Origin: a virus
IMG/VR virus record: IMGVR_UViG_3300042691_003868
Location: 1 to 30,232 of that record
Strand: one strand, 5' to 3'
DNA length: 30,232 bases
Under the pieces are notes generated by a model. That model searched no databases. It had not been told where the DNA came from and saw only the letters and a program-made list of their open reading frames with translations. Both the position numbers and the translations under genes were made by a program. Of the stretch, positions 8,382 to 18,400 are shown in pieces. Within the stretch, counting starts at the first letter, position 1, and each line of letters starts with the position of its first letter.

Positions 8382-8809
8382 GCGAGGTTCGCGTATCTGC
8401 GGTGCCGAAAGAGCTTGTGCCCAATATATGGCCGCAGGTGGAGCAGTACGTGCGGGACGCCGTTGCGCATAGCCAAGGTAAATACGAAACCGAAGACGTG
8501 CTAGCTCTCGTGCTAGAATATGATTATCCGCTATGGATTGCTTTCGATGGTGATGATATAAAGGGTGCTGTAATAACTCGGTTTATAGACTACCCACGCA
8601 AGCGGTGCCTTTCCTTAGAGATGTGCGGTGGTAAGGAAAGCGCAGTGTGGAAAAAGCCTATGTTGGATATGCTCCGTAATTGGGCTAAGGACAATAAGTG
8701 TGACGCGATAGAAGCACATGGGCGCGTAGGTTGGGAACGGGTGTTCCGGGACGAGGGGTATAAAGCAACCCTGCAGTCGTTTGAACTACCTTTGGATATA
8801 CAGGAGTAA
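8378..8809 (+). CDS. GNAT-like internal virion protein (T7 gp13-type), 143 aa
   Basis: The predicted fold is an acyltransferase-like alpha/beta protein: an N-terminal helix (PNIWPQVEQYVRDAVAHSQG), then the strands LWIAFDGDDIKGAVITRFID and RCLSLEMCGG, a helix (PMLDMLRNWAKDNKC), and a terminal segment (EAHGRVGWERVFRDEGYKAT). Small proteins of this type, including T7 gp13, sit next to internal core proteins in podoviruses. I see no clear canonical acetyl-CoA loop (Q/RxxGxG/A), so enzymatic activity is doubtful. The gene overlaps the upstream stop as ATGA and ends 3 bases before the next gene. The length (143 aa) is close to T7 gp13 (about 138 aa). A role in assembling the ejection apparatus is inferred. 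Confidence 0.72.
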   Translation: MSEVRVSAVPKELVPNIWPQVEQYVRDAVAHSQGKYETEDVLALVLEYDYPLWIAFDGDDIKGAVITRFIDYPRKRCLSLEMCGGKESAVWKKPMLDMLRNWAKDNKCDAIEAHGRVGWERVFRDEGYKATLQSFELPLDIQE

Positions 8810-8812
8810 GTT

Positions 8813-10819
8813 ATGGCTGGCGGTTCTAGCGCACCCACGAAACAAGAAGTAACTACTACTTCGAGCAACCTGCCCGAATACGCACGTCCGTATTTTGAAA
8901 GCCTCATGCAAGGCGCGCAAGGCGCGCTCAACACGCAGTATACACCGTATAGCCAGCAGCGCATCGCAGGCTACACTCCGGCCCAAGAGCAAATTCAGCA
9001 GAATGTGCTAAACATGGGTGCACCGAACCAGTACGGTACTGGCTCAGCACTTGCTTACCAAGCAGGGCTTGGTGCACTGCAGCAGAACTATAACCCGTCG
9101 CAGTTTAATGCGCAGCAGGTCAGTGGCCCACAGCTTCAGCAGTACCAGATGGGTCCTGCTATGGGAGTAGCTGCTCAGCAGCAAAACGCGCCTATGATGG
9201 GCACTGCCCAGACCGGGTATAATCCGAACCTAAATGCGTTTCAAATGGGTGGAACACGTGACGTAGGCGCGCAGCAGGTTAGCTCTTCCGACATGCAGGG
9301 AGCGCAGACGGGGTACAACCCGAGCCTAAATGCGTTCCAGTTTGGACCTACTCAGCAGGTATCAGCGCAGCAGGTTAGCGCGCCTACTATGCAGGGTGCT
9401 CAGACTTCTTTTGGCCAAGGCCCACTTGAACAGTTGCGTATGTCTGCTCCAGAGCAGTTCGGGCAGGCGCAAGCCGACCAGTATATGTCTCCCTATGTGC
9501 AAAGCGTAGTAGACACACAGAAGCGCGAAGCCATTACAGACGCGAAGAAGAGCCAGCTTGCCCAAGACCTTGGCGCTGCGCGTCAGGGCACCTATGGCGG
9601 TAGCCGTCAGCTACTTGCCGGTCTAGAGCGTGAGCGTAATCTGGGTACGCAGCTAGGTGATATCCAAGCACGTGGTTCGCAAGCGGCGTTTGAGAATGCG
9701 CAAGCTCAGTTTGAGCGTGACCGCGCAGCAGGCATGACCGCAGGTCAGACTAACTTGCAAGCAGCATTGGGTCAGCAGGAGTTGGGTCTCCAGACTGGCA
9801 TGCAGGCGGCTCTGGCTAACTTGTCGAACGAGCAGCAGGCACGGGTCAACAACCAAGCAACGCAGTTCCAAGCACAGGGGATGAATGCTGATAGCGCGCT
9901 GCGCGCCGCACTTGCTAACCAAGGCGTAGATGTAACGCGGGCACAACAGAACCTACAGTCGCAGTTGGGTACTCAAGAGCTTGGCGCTAACATCGGTCTG
10001 CAGACGGCGATGCAGAACCTGTCGAACGAGCAGCAGGCGCGGGTCAATAACCAAGCGCAGCAGTTCCAAGCACAGGGGATGAACGCGGACAGCGCACTAC
10101 GTGCTGCGCTTGCTAACCAAGGCGTAGACGTTACCCGTGCGCAGTCAAACCTGCAGTCACAACTAGGTACTCAGGAGCTTGGTGCTAATATCGGCATGCA
10201 GACTTCGTTGGCTAACTTGTCGGCAGCACAGCAGGCGAACGTGCAGAACCAAGCTGCTCAGTTGCAGACACAGGGGCTAAATGCTGAACAAGCGATGCGC
10301 GCAGCGCTGGCTAACCAGCAGGCTGGGTTGCAGGTAGGCTCACAGAACCTCGAAGCGCTGATGAATACGCAGCAGCTTGGCTCACAGAACTACATGCAGG
10401 CTATGCTCGCTAACCAGCAGCAAGGGCTTGAAGCGCAGCGTCTCGCAGAACAGTCGCGCCAGTTTGGTGCCTCTCAAGGTCTTGCCGGGTTACAGGCAGC
10501 AGGGCAGATGGGTCAGACCCTTGGCAACCTCGGTCAGTATCAGCAGCAGTCGGACCTCCAGCGTCTGCAAGCCCAAGCGGCGGCAGCGAGTGAGCAACGC
10601 GGTCTACAGCAGCAATACCTCGACCAAGCTTACGCAGACTTCCTGCGTCAGCGCGACTACCCAATGGAGACGCTGGGCCAGTACAGCAACTTGCTTCGCG
10701 GCATACCTGTAGGCTTGAACTCGACCCAGACATCATACGCACCGCCACCATCTATGGCTTCTCAAGTGCTCGGTACTGGTCTAGGTGCATTGGGTCTATC
10801 TAGGACGCTCGGCGGTTAA
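8813..10819 (+). CDS. Gln/Ala-rich repeat internal virion protein, 668 aa
   Basis: The N-terminus (PEYARPYFESLMQGAQGAL, then YTPYSQQRIAGYTPAQEQIQ) is a conserved start of an internal or tail protein in many uncultured podovirus-like phages. Residues about 100-200 repeat short units ending YNPxLNAFQxG and AQQVS. Residues about 220-300 (YMSPYVQSVVDTQKREAITD, then GAARQGTYGGSRQ) form a conserved helical core. From about residue 310 on there are 66-residue amphipathic repeats very rich in Gln, Ala and Asn. A good GGAG ribosome-binding site lies 6 bases before the ATG. By composition and position it is a candidate for the T7 gp14-like trans-envelope channel component. That comparison is an inference; no sequence identity to gp14 is claimed. 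Confidence 0.7.
   Translation: MAGGSSAPTKQEVTTTSSNLPEYARPYFESLMQGAQGALNTQYTPYSQQRIAGYTPAQEQIQQNVLNMGAPNQYGTGSALAYQAGLGALQQNYNPSQFNAQQVSGPQLQQYQMGPAMGVAAQQQNAPMMGTAQTGYNPNLNAFQMGGTRDVGAQQVSSSDMQGAQTGYNPSLNAFQFGPTQQVSAQQVSAPTMQGAQTSFGQGPLEQLRMSAPEQFGQAQADQYMSPYVQSVVDTQKREAITDAKKSQLAQDLGAARQGTYGGSRQLLAGLERERNLGTQLGDIQARGSQAAFENAQAQFERDRAAGMTAGQTNLQAALGQQELGLQTGMQAALANLSNEQQARVNNQATQFQAQGMNADSALRAALANQGVDVTRAQQNLQSQLGTQELGANIGLQTAMQNLSNEQQARVNNQAQQFQAQGMNADSALRAALANQGVDVTRAQSNLQSQLGTQELGANIGMQTSLANLSAAQQANVQNQAAQLQTQGLNAEQAMRAALANQQAGLQVGSQNLEALMNTQQLGSQNYMQAMLANQQQGLEAQRLAEQSRQFGASQGLAGLQAAGQMGQTLGNLGQYQQQSDLQRLQAQAAAASEQRGLQQQYLDQAYADFLRQRDYPMETLGQYSNLLRGIPVGLNSTQTSYAPPPSMASQVLGTGLGALGLSRTLGG
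9823..10350 (+). repeat. 198-bp (66-codon) tandem repeats in the Gln/Ala-rich gene
   Basis: Copies begin at 9823, 10021 and 10219, exactly 198 bases apart. Each begins at the gtcg of NLS(N/A)(E/A)QQ and contains QAxQxQxQGxNAxxAxRAALANQ. The first two are close to identical and the third is diverged and incomplete. The 66-residue unit can be read as three amphipathic 22-residue segments. Confidence 0.88.
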
Positions 10820-10830
10820 GGAGATATAAG

Positions 10831-12414
10831 TTGGCTAAACCATTCAGTATCCAAGCGCCGGAAAATATCGCTAAGGAATATGCCGGTAATAAGCAGAAGA
10901 TTGCGCAGGCTGCGCAAATGGGTATCGTTGACCCTACTGCAGCCGTGCTTGCAGGTATGTTTATTGACCGGATGCGTTCCGCACAGGTTATGGAAGCTGC
11001 GCAGCAGCCGACTGTAGCGCAGCAGGTTCTTGGTGGTGGGCAACCACAAGGCGCTCCCCCTGCCCCACAACAGGGTATGGGTCCTCCACCCCAAGGTATG
11101 CCTATGCCGCCTCAAGGTATGGGCGCTCCGCCACAGATGCCTATGGCTCCGCCTCCTCAAGATATGGGCATGGCCCCACCTCCACAGGGTATGGCTATGG
11201 GTGGTCTAACTACCCTACCTGTGCCTGACGCTATATTCGACGAGCCTGATAACGGCAGTTATGCAGGTGGCGGTATGGTTGCGTTTGCTAGTGGCGGTAA
11301 GGGCGGCATGGCAAACCTCTATGACGACGTAGAGTATTGGGAAAGCGGTGGTAAGCAGGATGCCGTGAGCAGCGCAGGTGCGCGTGGCGTTATGCAACTT
11401 ATGCCCGGCACTATGAAGGACCCCGGTTTTGGTGTGACGCCTATGCGGGACGATAGTGAAGCGGAAAACCGCCGTGCTGGTCGTGACTACCTTGATGCCA
11501 TGTATCGCCGTTACGGCGATGAGGCTACTGCACTAGCTGCGTATAATTGGGGACCGGGTAACGTCGATAAGTGGCTGAAGAAGGGTGGTGACCCTAAGCA
11601 GCTGCCTGCTGAAACGAAAAAATATATTGGCAATATCCTAGGCGGTAAAGCCACACCCAAAATGCCCGAACGCGATTTTGGGACTGCTGAAGGGCGTTCT
11701 CGTTCAGTCGCAGATGAATACCAAAACCTGATGCGTCAGTTTGGTCCTACGGAAAAACAGCGGGAAGTTGAAGCTAAGCGTCTGGCCCGCGCTGAAGAGA
11801 TGGCGTCCGACGAGTATTACGAAGAGCAGCGTAAGGACTCTATGTACCAGACGTTAGCAGAAATAGGCTTCAACATGGCCAGCTCTAAGTCTCCGTATCT
11901 ACTGCAAGCAGTGGGTGAAGCCGCTGCCGCAGCTATGCCGGGTGCACGTGCAGATAAGAAGGAGCGCAAGGCACTTAAGGACCGCGCTCTCGATATCATG
12001 GGTCAGATGAACGACAAGACCCGTAGGGAAAACCTAGAGATACTTGGTGTCGCTGTAGATATGTCTAATACTGGCCTAAAGGCATCGCAGTTTGAACGTG
12101 AGCTTACCAGCAGGGAAAATATTGCGGCTAACGAGCTAATTGCTAGGACGATTGCTGCTACGGCTAAAGAAGGTGTCAAACCAAATAGTTTTGAAGCCTA
12201 CGTGGAAACGTTCTACAAAGACTTTATAGACAAGGGATATCCAGAAAACAAAGCTAGGCAGTTTGCTTACGGCGCAGCAAAAATAGCTATGGAAAAGATA
12301 AACGCAAAATTTGGTGGCACCGGTATGGAAGGTTCGCTAAACCTAGATGGAGAAACAGGCGGCAGTGCCGGTGAAAAAGACCCATTTGAAGGTTTTTCAG
12401 CAACGCGTAACTAG
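10831..12414 (+). CDS. Virion-associated lytic transglycosylase (SLT domain), 527 aa
   Basis: The start is TTG, supported by a strong AAGGAG site at 10818-10823. After a helical N-terminus there is a Pro/Met/Gly-rich linker (residues about 68-123, repeats of PPPQGM). A YAGGGMVAFASGG motif (144-156) follows, then an SLT domain at about 163-240. Its signature elements are the catalytic Glu171 in YWESGG, then GARGVMQLMP and TALAAYNWGPGNVDKWL. This enzyme class cleaves the MurNAc-GlcNAc bond of peptidoglycan by forming a 1,6-anhydro product. In phages it opens the wall for DNA entry. The C-terminal half is helical and of unknown role. Its position just before the giant protein supports a role in ejection rather than host lysis. 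T7 places its transglycosylase in gp16; here it is on a separate chain. Confidence 0.9.
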   Translation: MAKPFSIQAPENIAKEYAGNKQKIAQAAQMGIVDPTAAVLAGMFIDRMRSAQVMEAAQQPTVAQQVLGGGQPQGAPPAPQQGMGPPPQGMPMPPQGMGAPPQMPMAPPPQDMGMAPPPQGMAMGGLTTLPVPDAIFDEPDNGSYAGGGMVAFASGGKGGMANLYDDVEYWESGGKQDAVSSAGARGVMQLMPGTMKDPGFGVTPMRDDSEAENRRAGRDYLDAMYRRYGDEATALAAYNWGPGNVDKWLKKGGDPKQLPAETKKYIGNILGGKATPKMPERDFGTAEGRSRSVADEYQNLMRQFGPTEKQREVEAKRLARAEEMASDEYYEEQRKDSMYQTLAEIGFNMASSKSPYLLQAVGEAAAAAMPGARADKKERKALKDRALDIMGQMNDKTRRENLEILGVAVDMSNTGLKASQFERELTSRENIAANELIARTIAATAKEGVKPNSFEAYVETFYKDFIDKGYPENKARQFAYGAAKIAMEKINAKFGGTGMEGSLNLDGETGGSAGEKDPFEGFSATRN

Positions 12415-12425
12415 GAGTACCCAAG

Positions 12426-15400
12426 GTGCCTTCATACACTGTAAAAGGCCCGGACGGCAGGAGCTACACTGTCAACGCTCCGAAGAATGCCACCGAGCGC
12501 GATGCTATATCATATATCGCCAAAGAGTACTACCAAGGTGGTAAGTCCAAGCAGGGTGCTAGCTCTATTGAGAAAATCCCGCTAGTCGGCGGGTTGATTG
12601 CGCCTGTTGCAGACATACCTTTGAGTGTAGCCGAAGGTTTAAGCGGTACAGTTAAGTCTATCTCAGATGTCTTTGGTGCTGATAATGCTGTGTCCGATGC
12701 AGCTGATTACGTGTCTAAAGCCGCCGCCGCCTTGAAATCTGCTGGGTCTCGTGAAGATTTAGAAATTGCCCGCAAAATCCAGAAGGACGCCGAAGGTAAG
12801 GGCGTGTGGGAAGAAGTTAAGGCTGCTGCTCGTGCGTTCACTTATGCACCTTTGGAAAACATTGCTAGCGTAGCAGGTTCAGCAGTGCCTTTTGTCGCCG
12901 CAGGTGTTGCCACTGGCGGTACCGGAGTTGTGCCTATAGCTACTATGGCCGGGCTTGGCACGGCGTCAGGCGTGGGTACCATAAAAGGTGCTGTGTACGA
13001 CGCCGTATACGACGAGTTTGTAAAGAGCGGTGCGTCTGAGAAAGACGCCGAAGCCGCAGCTGAGCGGGCGCAGGAGTACGGCGGCAAGAATATGGACCAG
13101 ATTGCACTTGGTGGTGCAATAGGCGCGCTCGCTTCGGCTACTGGTTTTGCTCCACAGATTGCCCGTACCATAGGTGCAAACGCCGCTAAGAATGTTGCCG
13201 CTAAGGTGGCAGCGCGTGAAGCCGTAGAAGTCGGCGCAAGGCGCAGTGTATTAGGCGGAGCCGCTAAAGGTGCGGTAACGGAAGCTGTACCGGAAGCTGT
13301 ACAAGGTGGGCAAGAACAGTTGGCCCAGAACCTAGCGTTGCAGCGCGAAGGCTTCGATGTAGATACGTGGAAGGGTGTAGCCGGTCAGGCCGCGTCTGAA
13401 GGCATCGCGTCCCTATTCCTAGGTGGCTACGGTGGTGCGCGTGAAACGCGTGCGGAAAACCGTGAGATGCTCACGAAAGAGATTGCACAAGAGCTTGAAG
13501 CTCTGCCGCCAGAGCCGACTGAAGAAGCCGTGTCCGCTGCAGTTGAGCGGTTCACTAGGCGCGGGTTCCCGCTGGAGAAAGCCCAGCAGGTTGTAGACAC
13601 CATGGTGAAGCAGAAGGCCGCTATTGATAAGCAAGCTGCAGAACTTGAAAAAGCACGTGCCGAACGGCTAGCCCAAGAAGATATTGATGTTGGCGGAGGT
13701 CCTGACCTTTCCACACTGCCTCCGGTTGACACCGAAGAGCAAGCCGCCATGCAGCAGGCGCGTGAGGCTGAAGCTGCTGGAGTCGAGCCTGCTAGCACCA
13801 TACCAGACATAAATACTCAGATAGATGAGTACACTGCGTTTGTTGATAAGGGGCAGGTAGCACCGGCACCACTCGTAGAGAGCATAGCGCGTCAATACGT
13901 TGACGCCATGAAGACCACCGGCATCGACAAGGTTATTGCACCCGAGCGCATGGCTGCGTTCTCGCAGTTTGTTGGTAACGAAGTTTCTACTATTGAGCCG
14001 TTGTTTGCTGAGCAGGCTGCACCAAAAGCAGAAGCTGCGCCACAGCGCCGTAAGCTATCTCCTATAGAGCAGTCTGCTATTGACCTTGTCTCTGCAGTTG
14101 ATGCTGGTGGTGTGCCTTTTAATACGCCTAGGATAAACGCGATTGCACGTGGTCTAGGGTTAGACATCAGTAAGAAGGATAAACCTGAATATACCATCGA
14201 CCGCATACGTAATGCCGTTAGTCGGTTTGACTATACTCCCCCACCAAAAGCAGAAGCTGCACCTGCGCGTTCCGCTGCGCCCACTATTACGCCAGCATTT
14301 GCTGAGGCTACCCTGCAAAACGACGATGGCGTCCGTGCATTTGCTGACAAATACGGAATTGACGAAGCGGAAGCCGTTGACCGCCTAAACGCAGCAGCAG
14401 CTTCCCCCACGGGTATCAAATACTCGCGTAGGGGACGTCCACCCAGTGCCAGCACTGTGGAAGCCGCAGGCCAAGAAGGTCTGTTTGGTGCACTGCCTAC
14501 ACAGGAAGAAAACCGCCTCGACAAGTTCGAGGAAATCCAGCAGCGCAAGCTGGAGCAGGGTGCGCTCGCACCGGAGCAGCGTGAAGCCGAGCGTCAGGCG
14601 CAGGCCGACGAGTTTGATAGGCTGCAGCAAGAGCGCGCAGCCAAGGACGAGCAGTACAAGGCCCAGTTCGTAAAGAACATTGAGGACGCCATACGTCGTG
14701 CTAACCCTGCTAACGAAGCGTATAGTGTGCAGGTTGATGAGACTAGCCCGAAGCCATATAGGGTTGTCGGTCCAGACGGTGAGGTGTTTGCAGCTGCAGA
14801 TACCCTGAAGGACTTCGAAGAGCAGGCTATGGACCTCATGCCATACGTTGCTCCCGCTGCGGCTATACCAGATACGGACTCCGCAAAACCCACTGTAGCT
14901 ACGTCGATGGTGCAAGAGCTTACTGCAGAGATTGATGCTGCGCGTGAGCGTGGCGAGATAGACAACAACCAGCGTACAGAGCTTATCCGCCAGCTGGAGC
15001 GTCCCGCTGCGTACGACAAGTTCGGTCGCCCACAGGACAACATCGCCAAGGCTGAAGAAGAAGCACGGGCAGCAATGTCCAAGTTCCGCAACACCACAGG
15101 CGTTGAAGCCAAGGCAGCGGAAGCAGAGTTGGTGGTCGCCAACGAGAAGCTGGCTAAGCTCGTAAACAATCGCATGCTGAACCCAATCCGGTCGCGGCTA
15201 CGTTCCATGTCAGAGATGCGCAAGGACGAGCAGCTTGGTGCCAAGATACGCATTAAGGAAGCGTTGCAGGAAGGTGACCAAAAGGAGCTACGCGATGCTA
15301 AAATCGACCTAGCTGAAAGCCGTGTGTCGAAGTACCGTAGGGGTGAAACGCAGCCGGGCCAAGCCAAGACCGACGTGTCAAAGGCCCGCGCAGCGGTAGA

Positions 15401-18400
15401 TGCTATCGTGTCGGTGTGGAAAGGTCCACCCGTAGTTGAAGTGGTACAGTCAGTTAACGACATAGCTGACGCTAAGATACGCCGGGCTGTGATGCAGGAC
15501 AACGCCACTAATGCAGAAGGCTTCGTGGCTCCTGACGGCACAGTGTATCTGATTGCCGACAACCTTGAGTCCGTAGAGCGTGCTAAGGCGGTGCTGTTCC
15601 ATGAAGCCCTTGGTCACGTTGGCCTTGAGAAGCTGTTCCGTGGCGAACTAGACGGCGCTTTGACCGCGCTATACAAAGGCAATGGCAACATACGGACCAA
15701 GACTGATGCTTGGCTAGCTGCTAACCCAGAGGCATATGCAAAAGACACTGACCGGGTCGCCCGTGCAGTAGAAGAAGTCCTAGCTGAAATGTCCGAGACC
15801 GGACAAATCCGGCCAAATATGCTTAGCCGTATTGCGGCTATTATCCGTAACTTTGCACGTAAGCTGGGTATCAGCCTAGCAATCAGCGATGCGGATGTAG
15901 AGGCTATACTGGCCGCAGGTCACGAGCGCGTCGTAAACGGCCCACAGGAAAGCACGCTCGTAAAGGGTATGCGGTATATCAGTGGGTGGGACACCACCAC
16001 ATCACGCGCTACAAAATACTCCCGGCCTAAGACCACCCCTGAGCATAAAGAAGCGCTGGAAGAAACGTCGGCCTCCATGAGCGATGGTCTGCGCCGCACG
16101 CAGAAGTCTACGTCCACTAACGGCATAGCTGACGGTGTAGGGAAAGCTGTGCAGGGGCGTAAGTTCAGCGCCTTCCTTAATGCGTTCAAAGACAACTCCG
16201 ACGGTATGGGTCCACCTACGCTAAAGGCTATACTGAAGACTATACCAACGTCTGGCATCCTAAACTGGTTTGGCCCAGACATACCTAGCATACGTGAGAT
16301 TGACACGCTGGTGCAGAAGATGGTGGCTATGAAGGCCAACATTATCAAAGCCGCCGAAGATATAGGTCGTGAGCTGGATGAGTTTCTTCTGACAGACAAA
16401 AAGCAAGTGCTGGCATCACTGCAGAGCACTGCCCGTATAAACGAGTACTCCCCTGACGAGTTCAAGTCTGCTGATGAGGCGCTGGCTAATCACCCTGCGA
16501 TGAAGGAAATCGAAGCCCGCATACTGAAGAACTCAAACGACAAAGCGCTAGCCGCCCGCATAATAGCCGAGATGAAGGCTCTGACTATGCAGGGTAAGGA
16601 AGTAGTAGGGGTAAAGGGCGACAAGGTAAAAATGTCTGACGACATGCGTAAGCTTGTAGCGGACCTATCTAAGACTGCTATCGACCGCCAGAAGACTAGC
16701 GCCCAGACTGGGCAGGTTGCAGAACTTACCCGTCGTATCCGTGACGTGCACAAGCTGTGGGATGAGTTGGGTAAACTCAAGAATGGCCACAAGCTGTACC
16801 TTGAGATGCGCGCCTACTACAAAGACATGTTCGAAGCAGAGCTTGCCCTACTAGATGGTCGCATTTCGACTATTGCTGGTGAGGCAGAAGCTAAGCGCCT
16901 GCGCGACCTACGTGCAGACATGATGCGCGAAGTGATGAACCCGGATGAGGCTAAGAAGAGCGGAGATATATTCCACGACCTCGACTCCAGCCTGTTCACC
17001 AAAGACTATTTCCCGTTCATGCGCGAAGGCCAGTACTACGTGCGTGTAGCAGCTGCCAAGGACGGCTCGCGGGAGCGGGAGTTCTACCAGCTCTACTCCG
17101 CTAAGGACATGCAGGACGCGCAGAAGGCGATAGCTAAGCGCTTAGGTGTGAACCCCGAAGACAGCAGTGTAATAACCGTAGGGTACGATATCGCGCAGCT
17201 GCAGGAGAACATGAAGTCTGACGACCAAATGATGCAGAAGATATTCGACCTAGTTAGCAAGGCTAAGGCTGAGTTTGCGGGCACCAAGGGTATCGACGCT
17301 AATAGTTTCAAAGACCTTACGGACAGTATCTACCAGACATGGTTGCTATCTACGCCAGAACGGTCAGTGCGCCGCCGGTTCATGCATGCTCAAGAGGTAG
17401 TCGGCTTCCAGCAGGACTTGCTGCAGCAGTTCGCGTCGCAAGCTAGTAACTATGCTAACCAGCTAAGCAAGCTGGCCTATGCCGGGGACATTCGCCTGAA
17501 GACCGAGGAAGCCCGGGATAACGTATCTGACCGCGATGCAACGCTCAAGGCGAAGTATAACTCGGTTATAGACGAGCTTGAAACACGGGCCGAGGACGAG
17601 ATAAATCCAAGCCCGCAGAGTTCGTTTATAAACGCCCTTAACCGTGCGTCATACTTCTACTACCTGACAGCGCCAGCGACAGCCATGCTGCAGCTTACTT
17701 CCATACCGATACGTGTGGTGCCGCGCCTGTGGCGTGACTACGGGTATGCAGAAGGCACACGTATGTGGCTGAAGTATATGAAGATATGGAACACACTGGG
17801 TAAAGCCAAGGTGCAGACTACGCGCACTGGTCTGGCCGGTGCTGGTGACCAGCTCGATGTGCTGATGCCCAATATCAATAGCTCGAAGCTAATTAACGCC
17901 AATACTGACGAGGGTAAGCTTTTACGTAGGGCACTGGCGGCAGGCATGGAGCGCAACGTGCTTGAGACCGTGCAGGATACTCTAATACAGAATGAGCGGG
18001 AAACGGCTAAGAGGCACCGTACGGGTGCGGCGCGCACCGCTGTTGAGGCACGTGCCTTAACTGGTAAGGCCATGGGTGTTATGTTCCAAGGTCTGGAAAA
18101 CATCTCGCGTCAAGCGGCCTACTTCATGGCGTTTGAGTTGGCGTACAAGGCAGAGGCGGCGAAGAATACTGATACTAGCGCCGAAGCCGAAAAGGTAGTG
18201 TTCGATAAGGCCGTTACAACTGCGCTAGACACAGTGCGGGACACACTAGGCGACTACTCCAACTGGGAGCGGTCTAGCATTATGAAGAAAGACTGGACCC
18301 GTGCCCTGTTCCTCTTCAAGATGCACCCTATCCTGCAGACCAAGTTCCTAGTGGGGGCGATGCGGGATATCGGTCGTGGGCTGTACCCCGGAGCTTCACC

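Noticed and set aside
7841-8476. 211-codon open frame on the - strand
   Set aside because: It is antisense to the end of the 956-aa gene and the start of the GNAT-like gene, with no supporting start site or motif.
14594-15562. 322-codon open frame on the - strand
   Set aside because: It lies wholly within the giant + strand gene, is Ser/Arg/Ala-rich without motifs and has no linked neighbours; it is a shadow of the coding strand.
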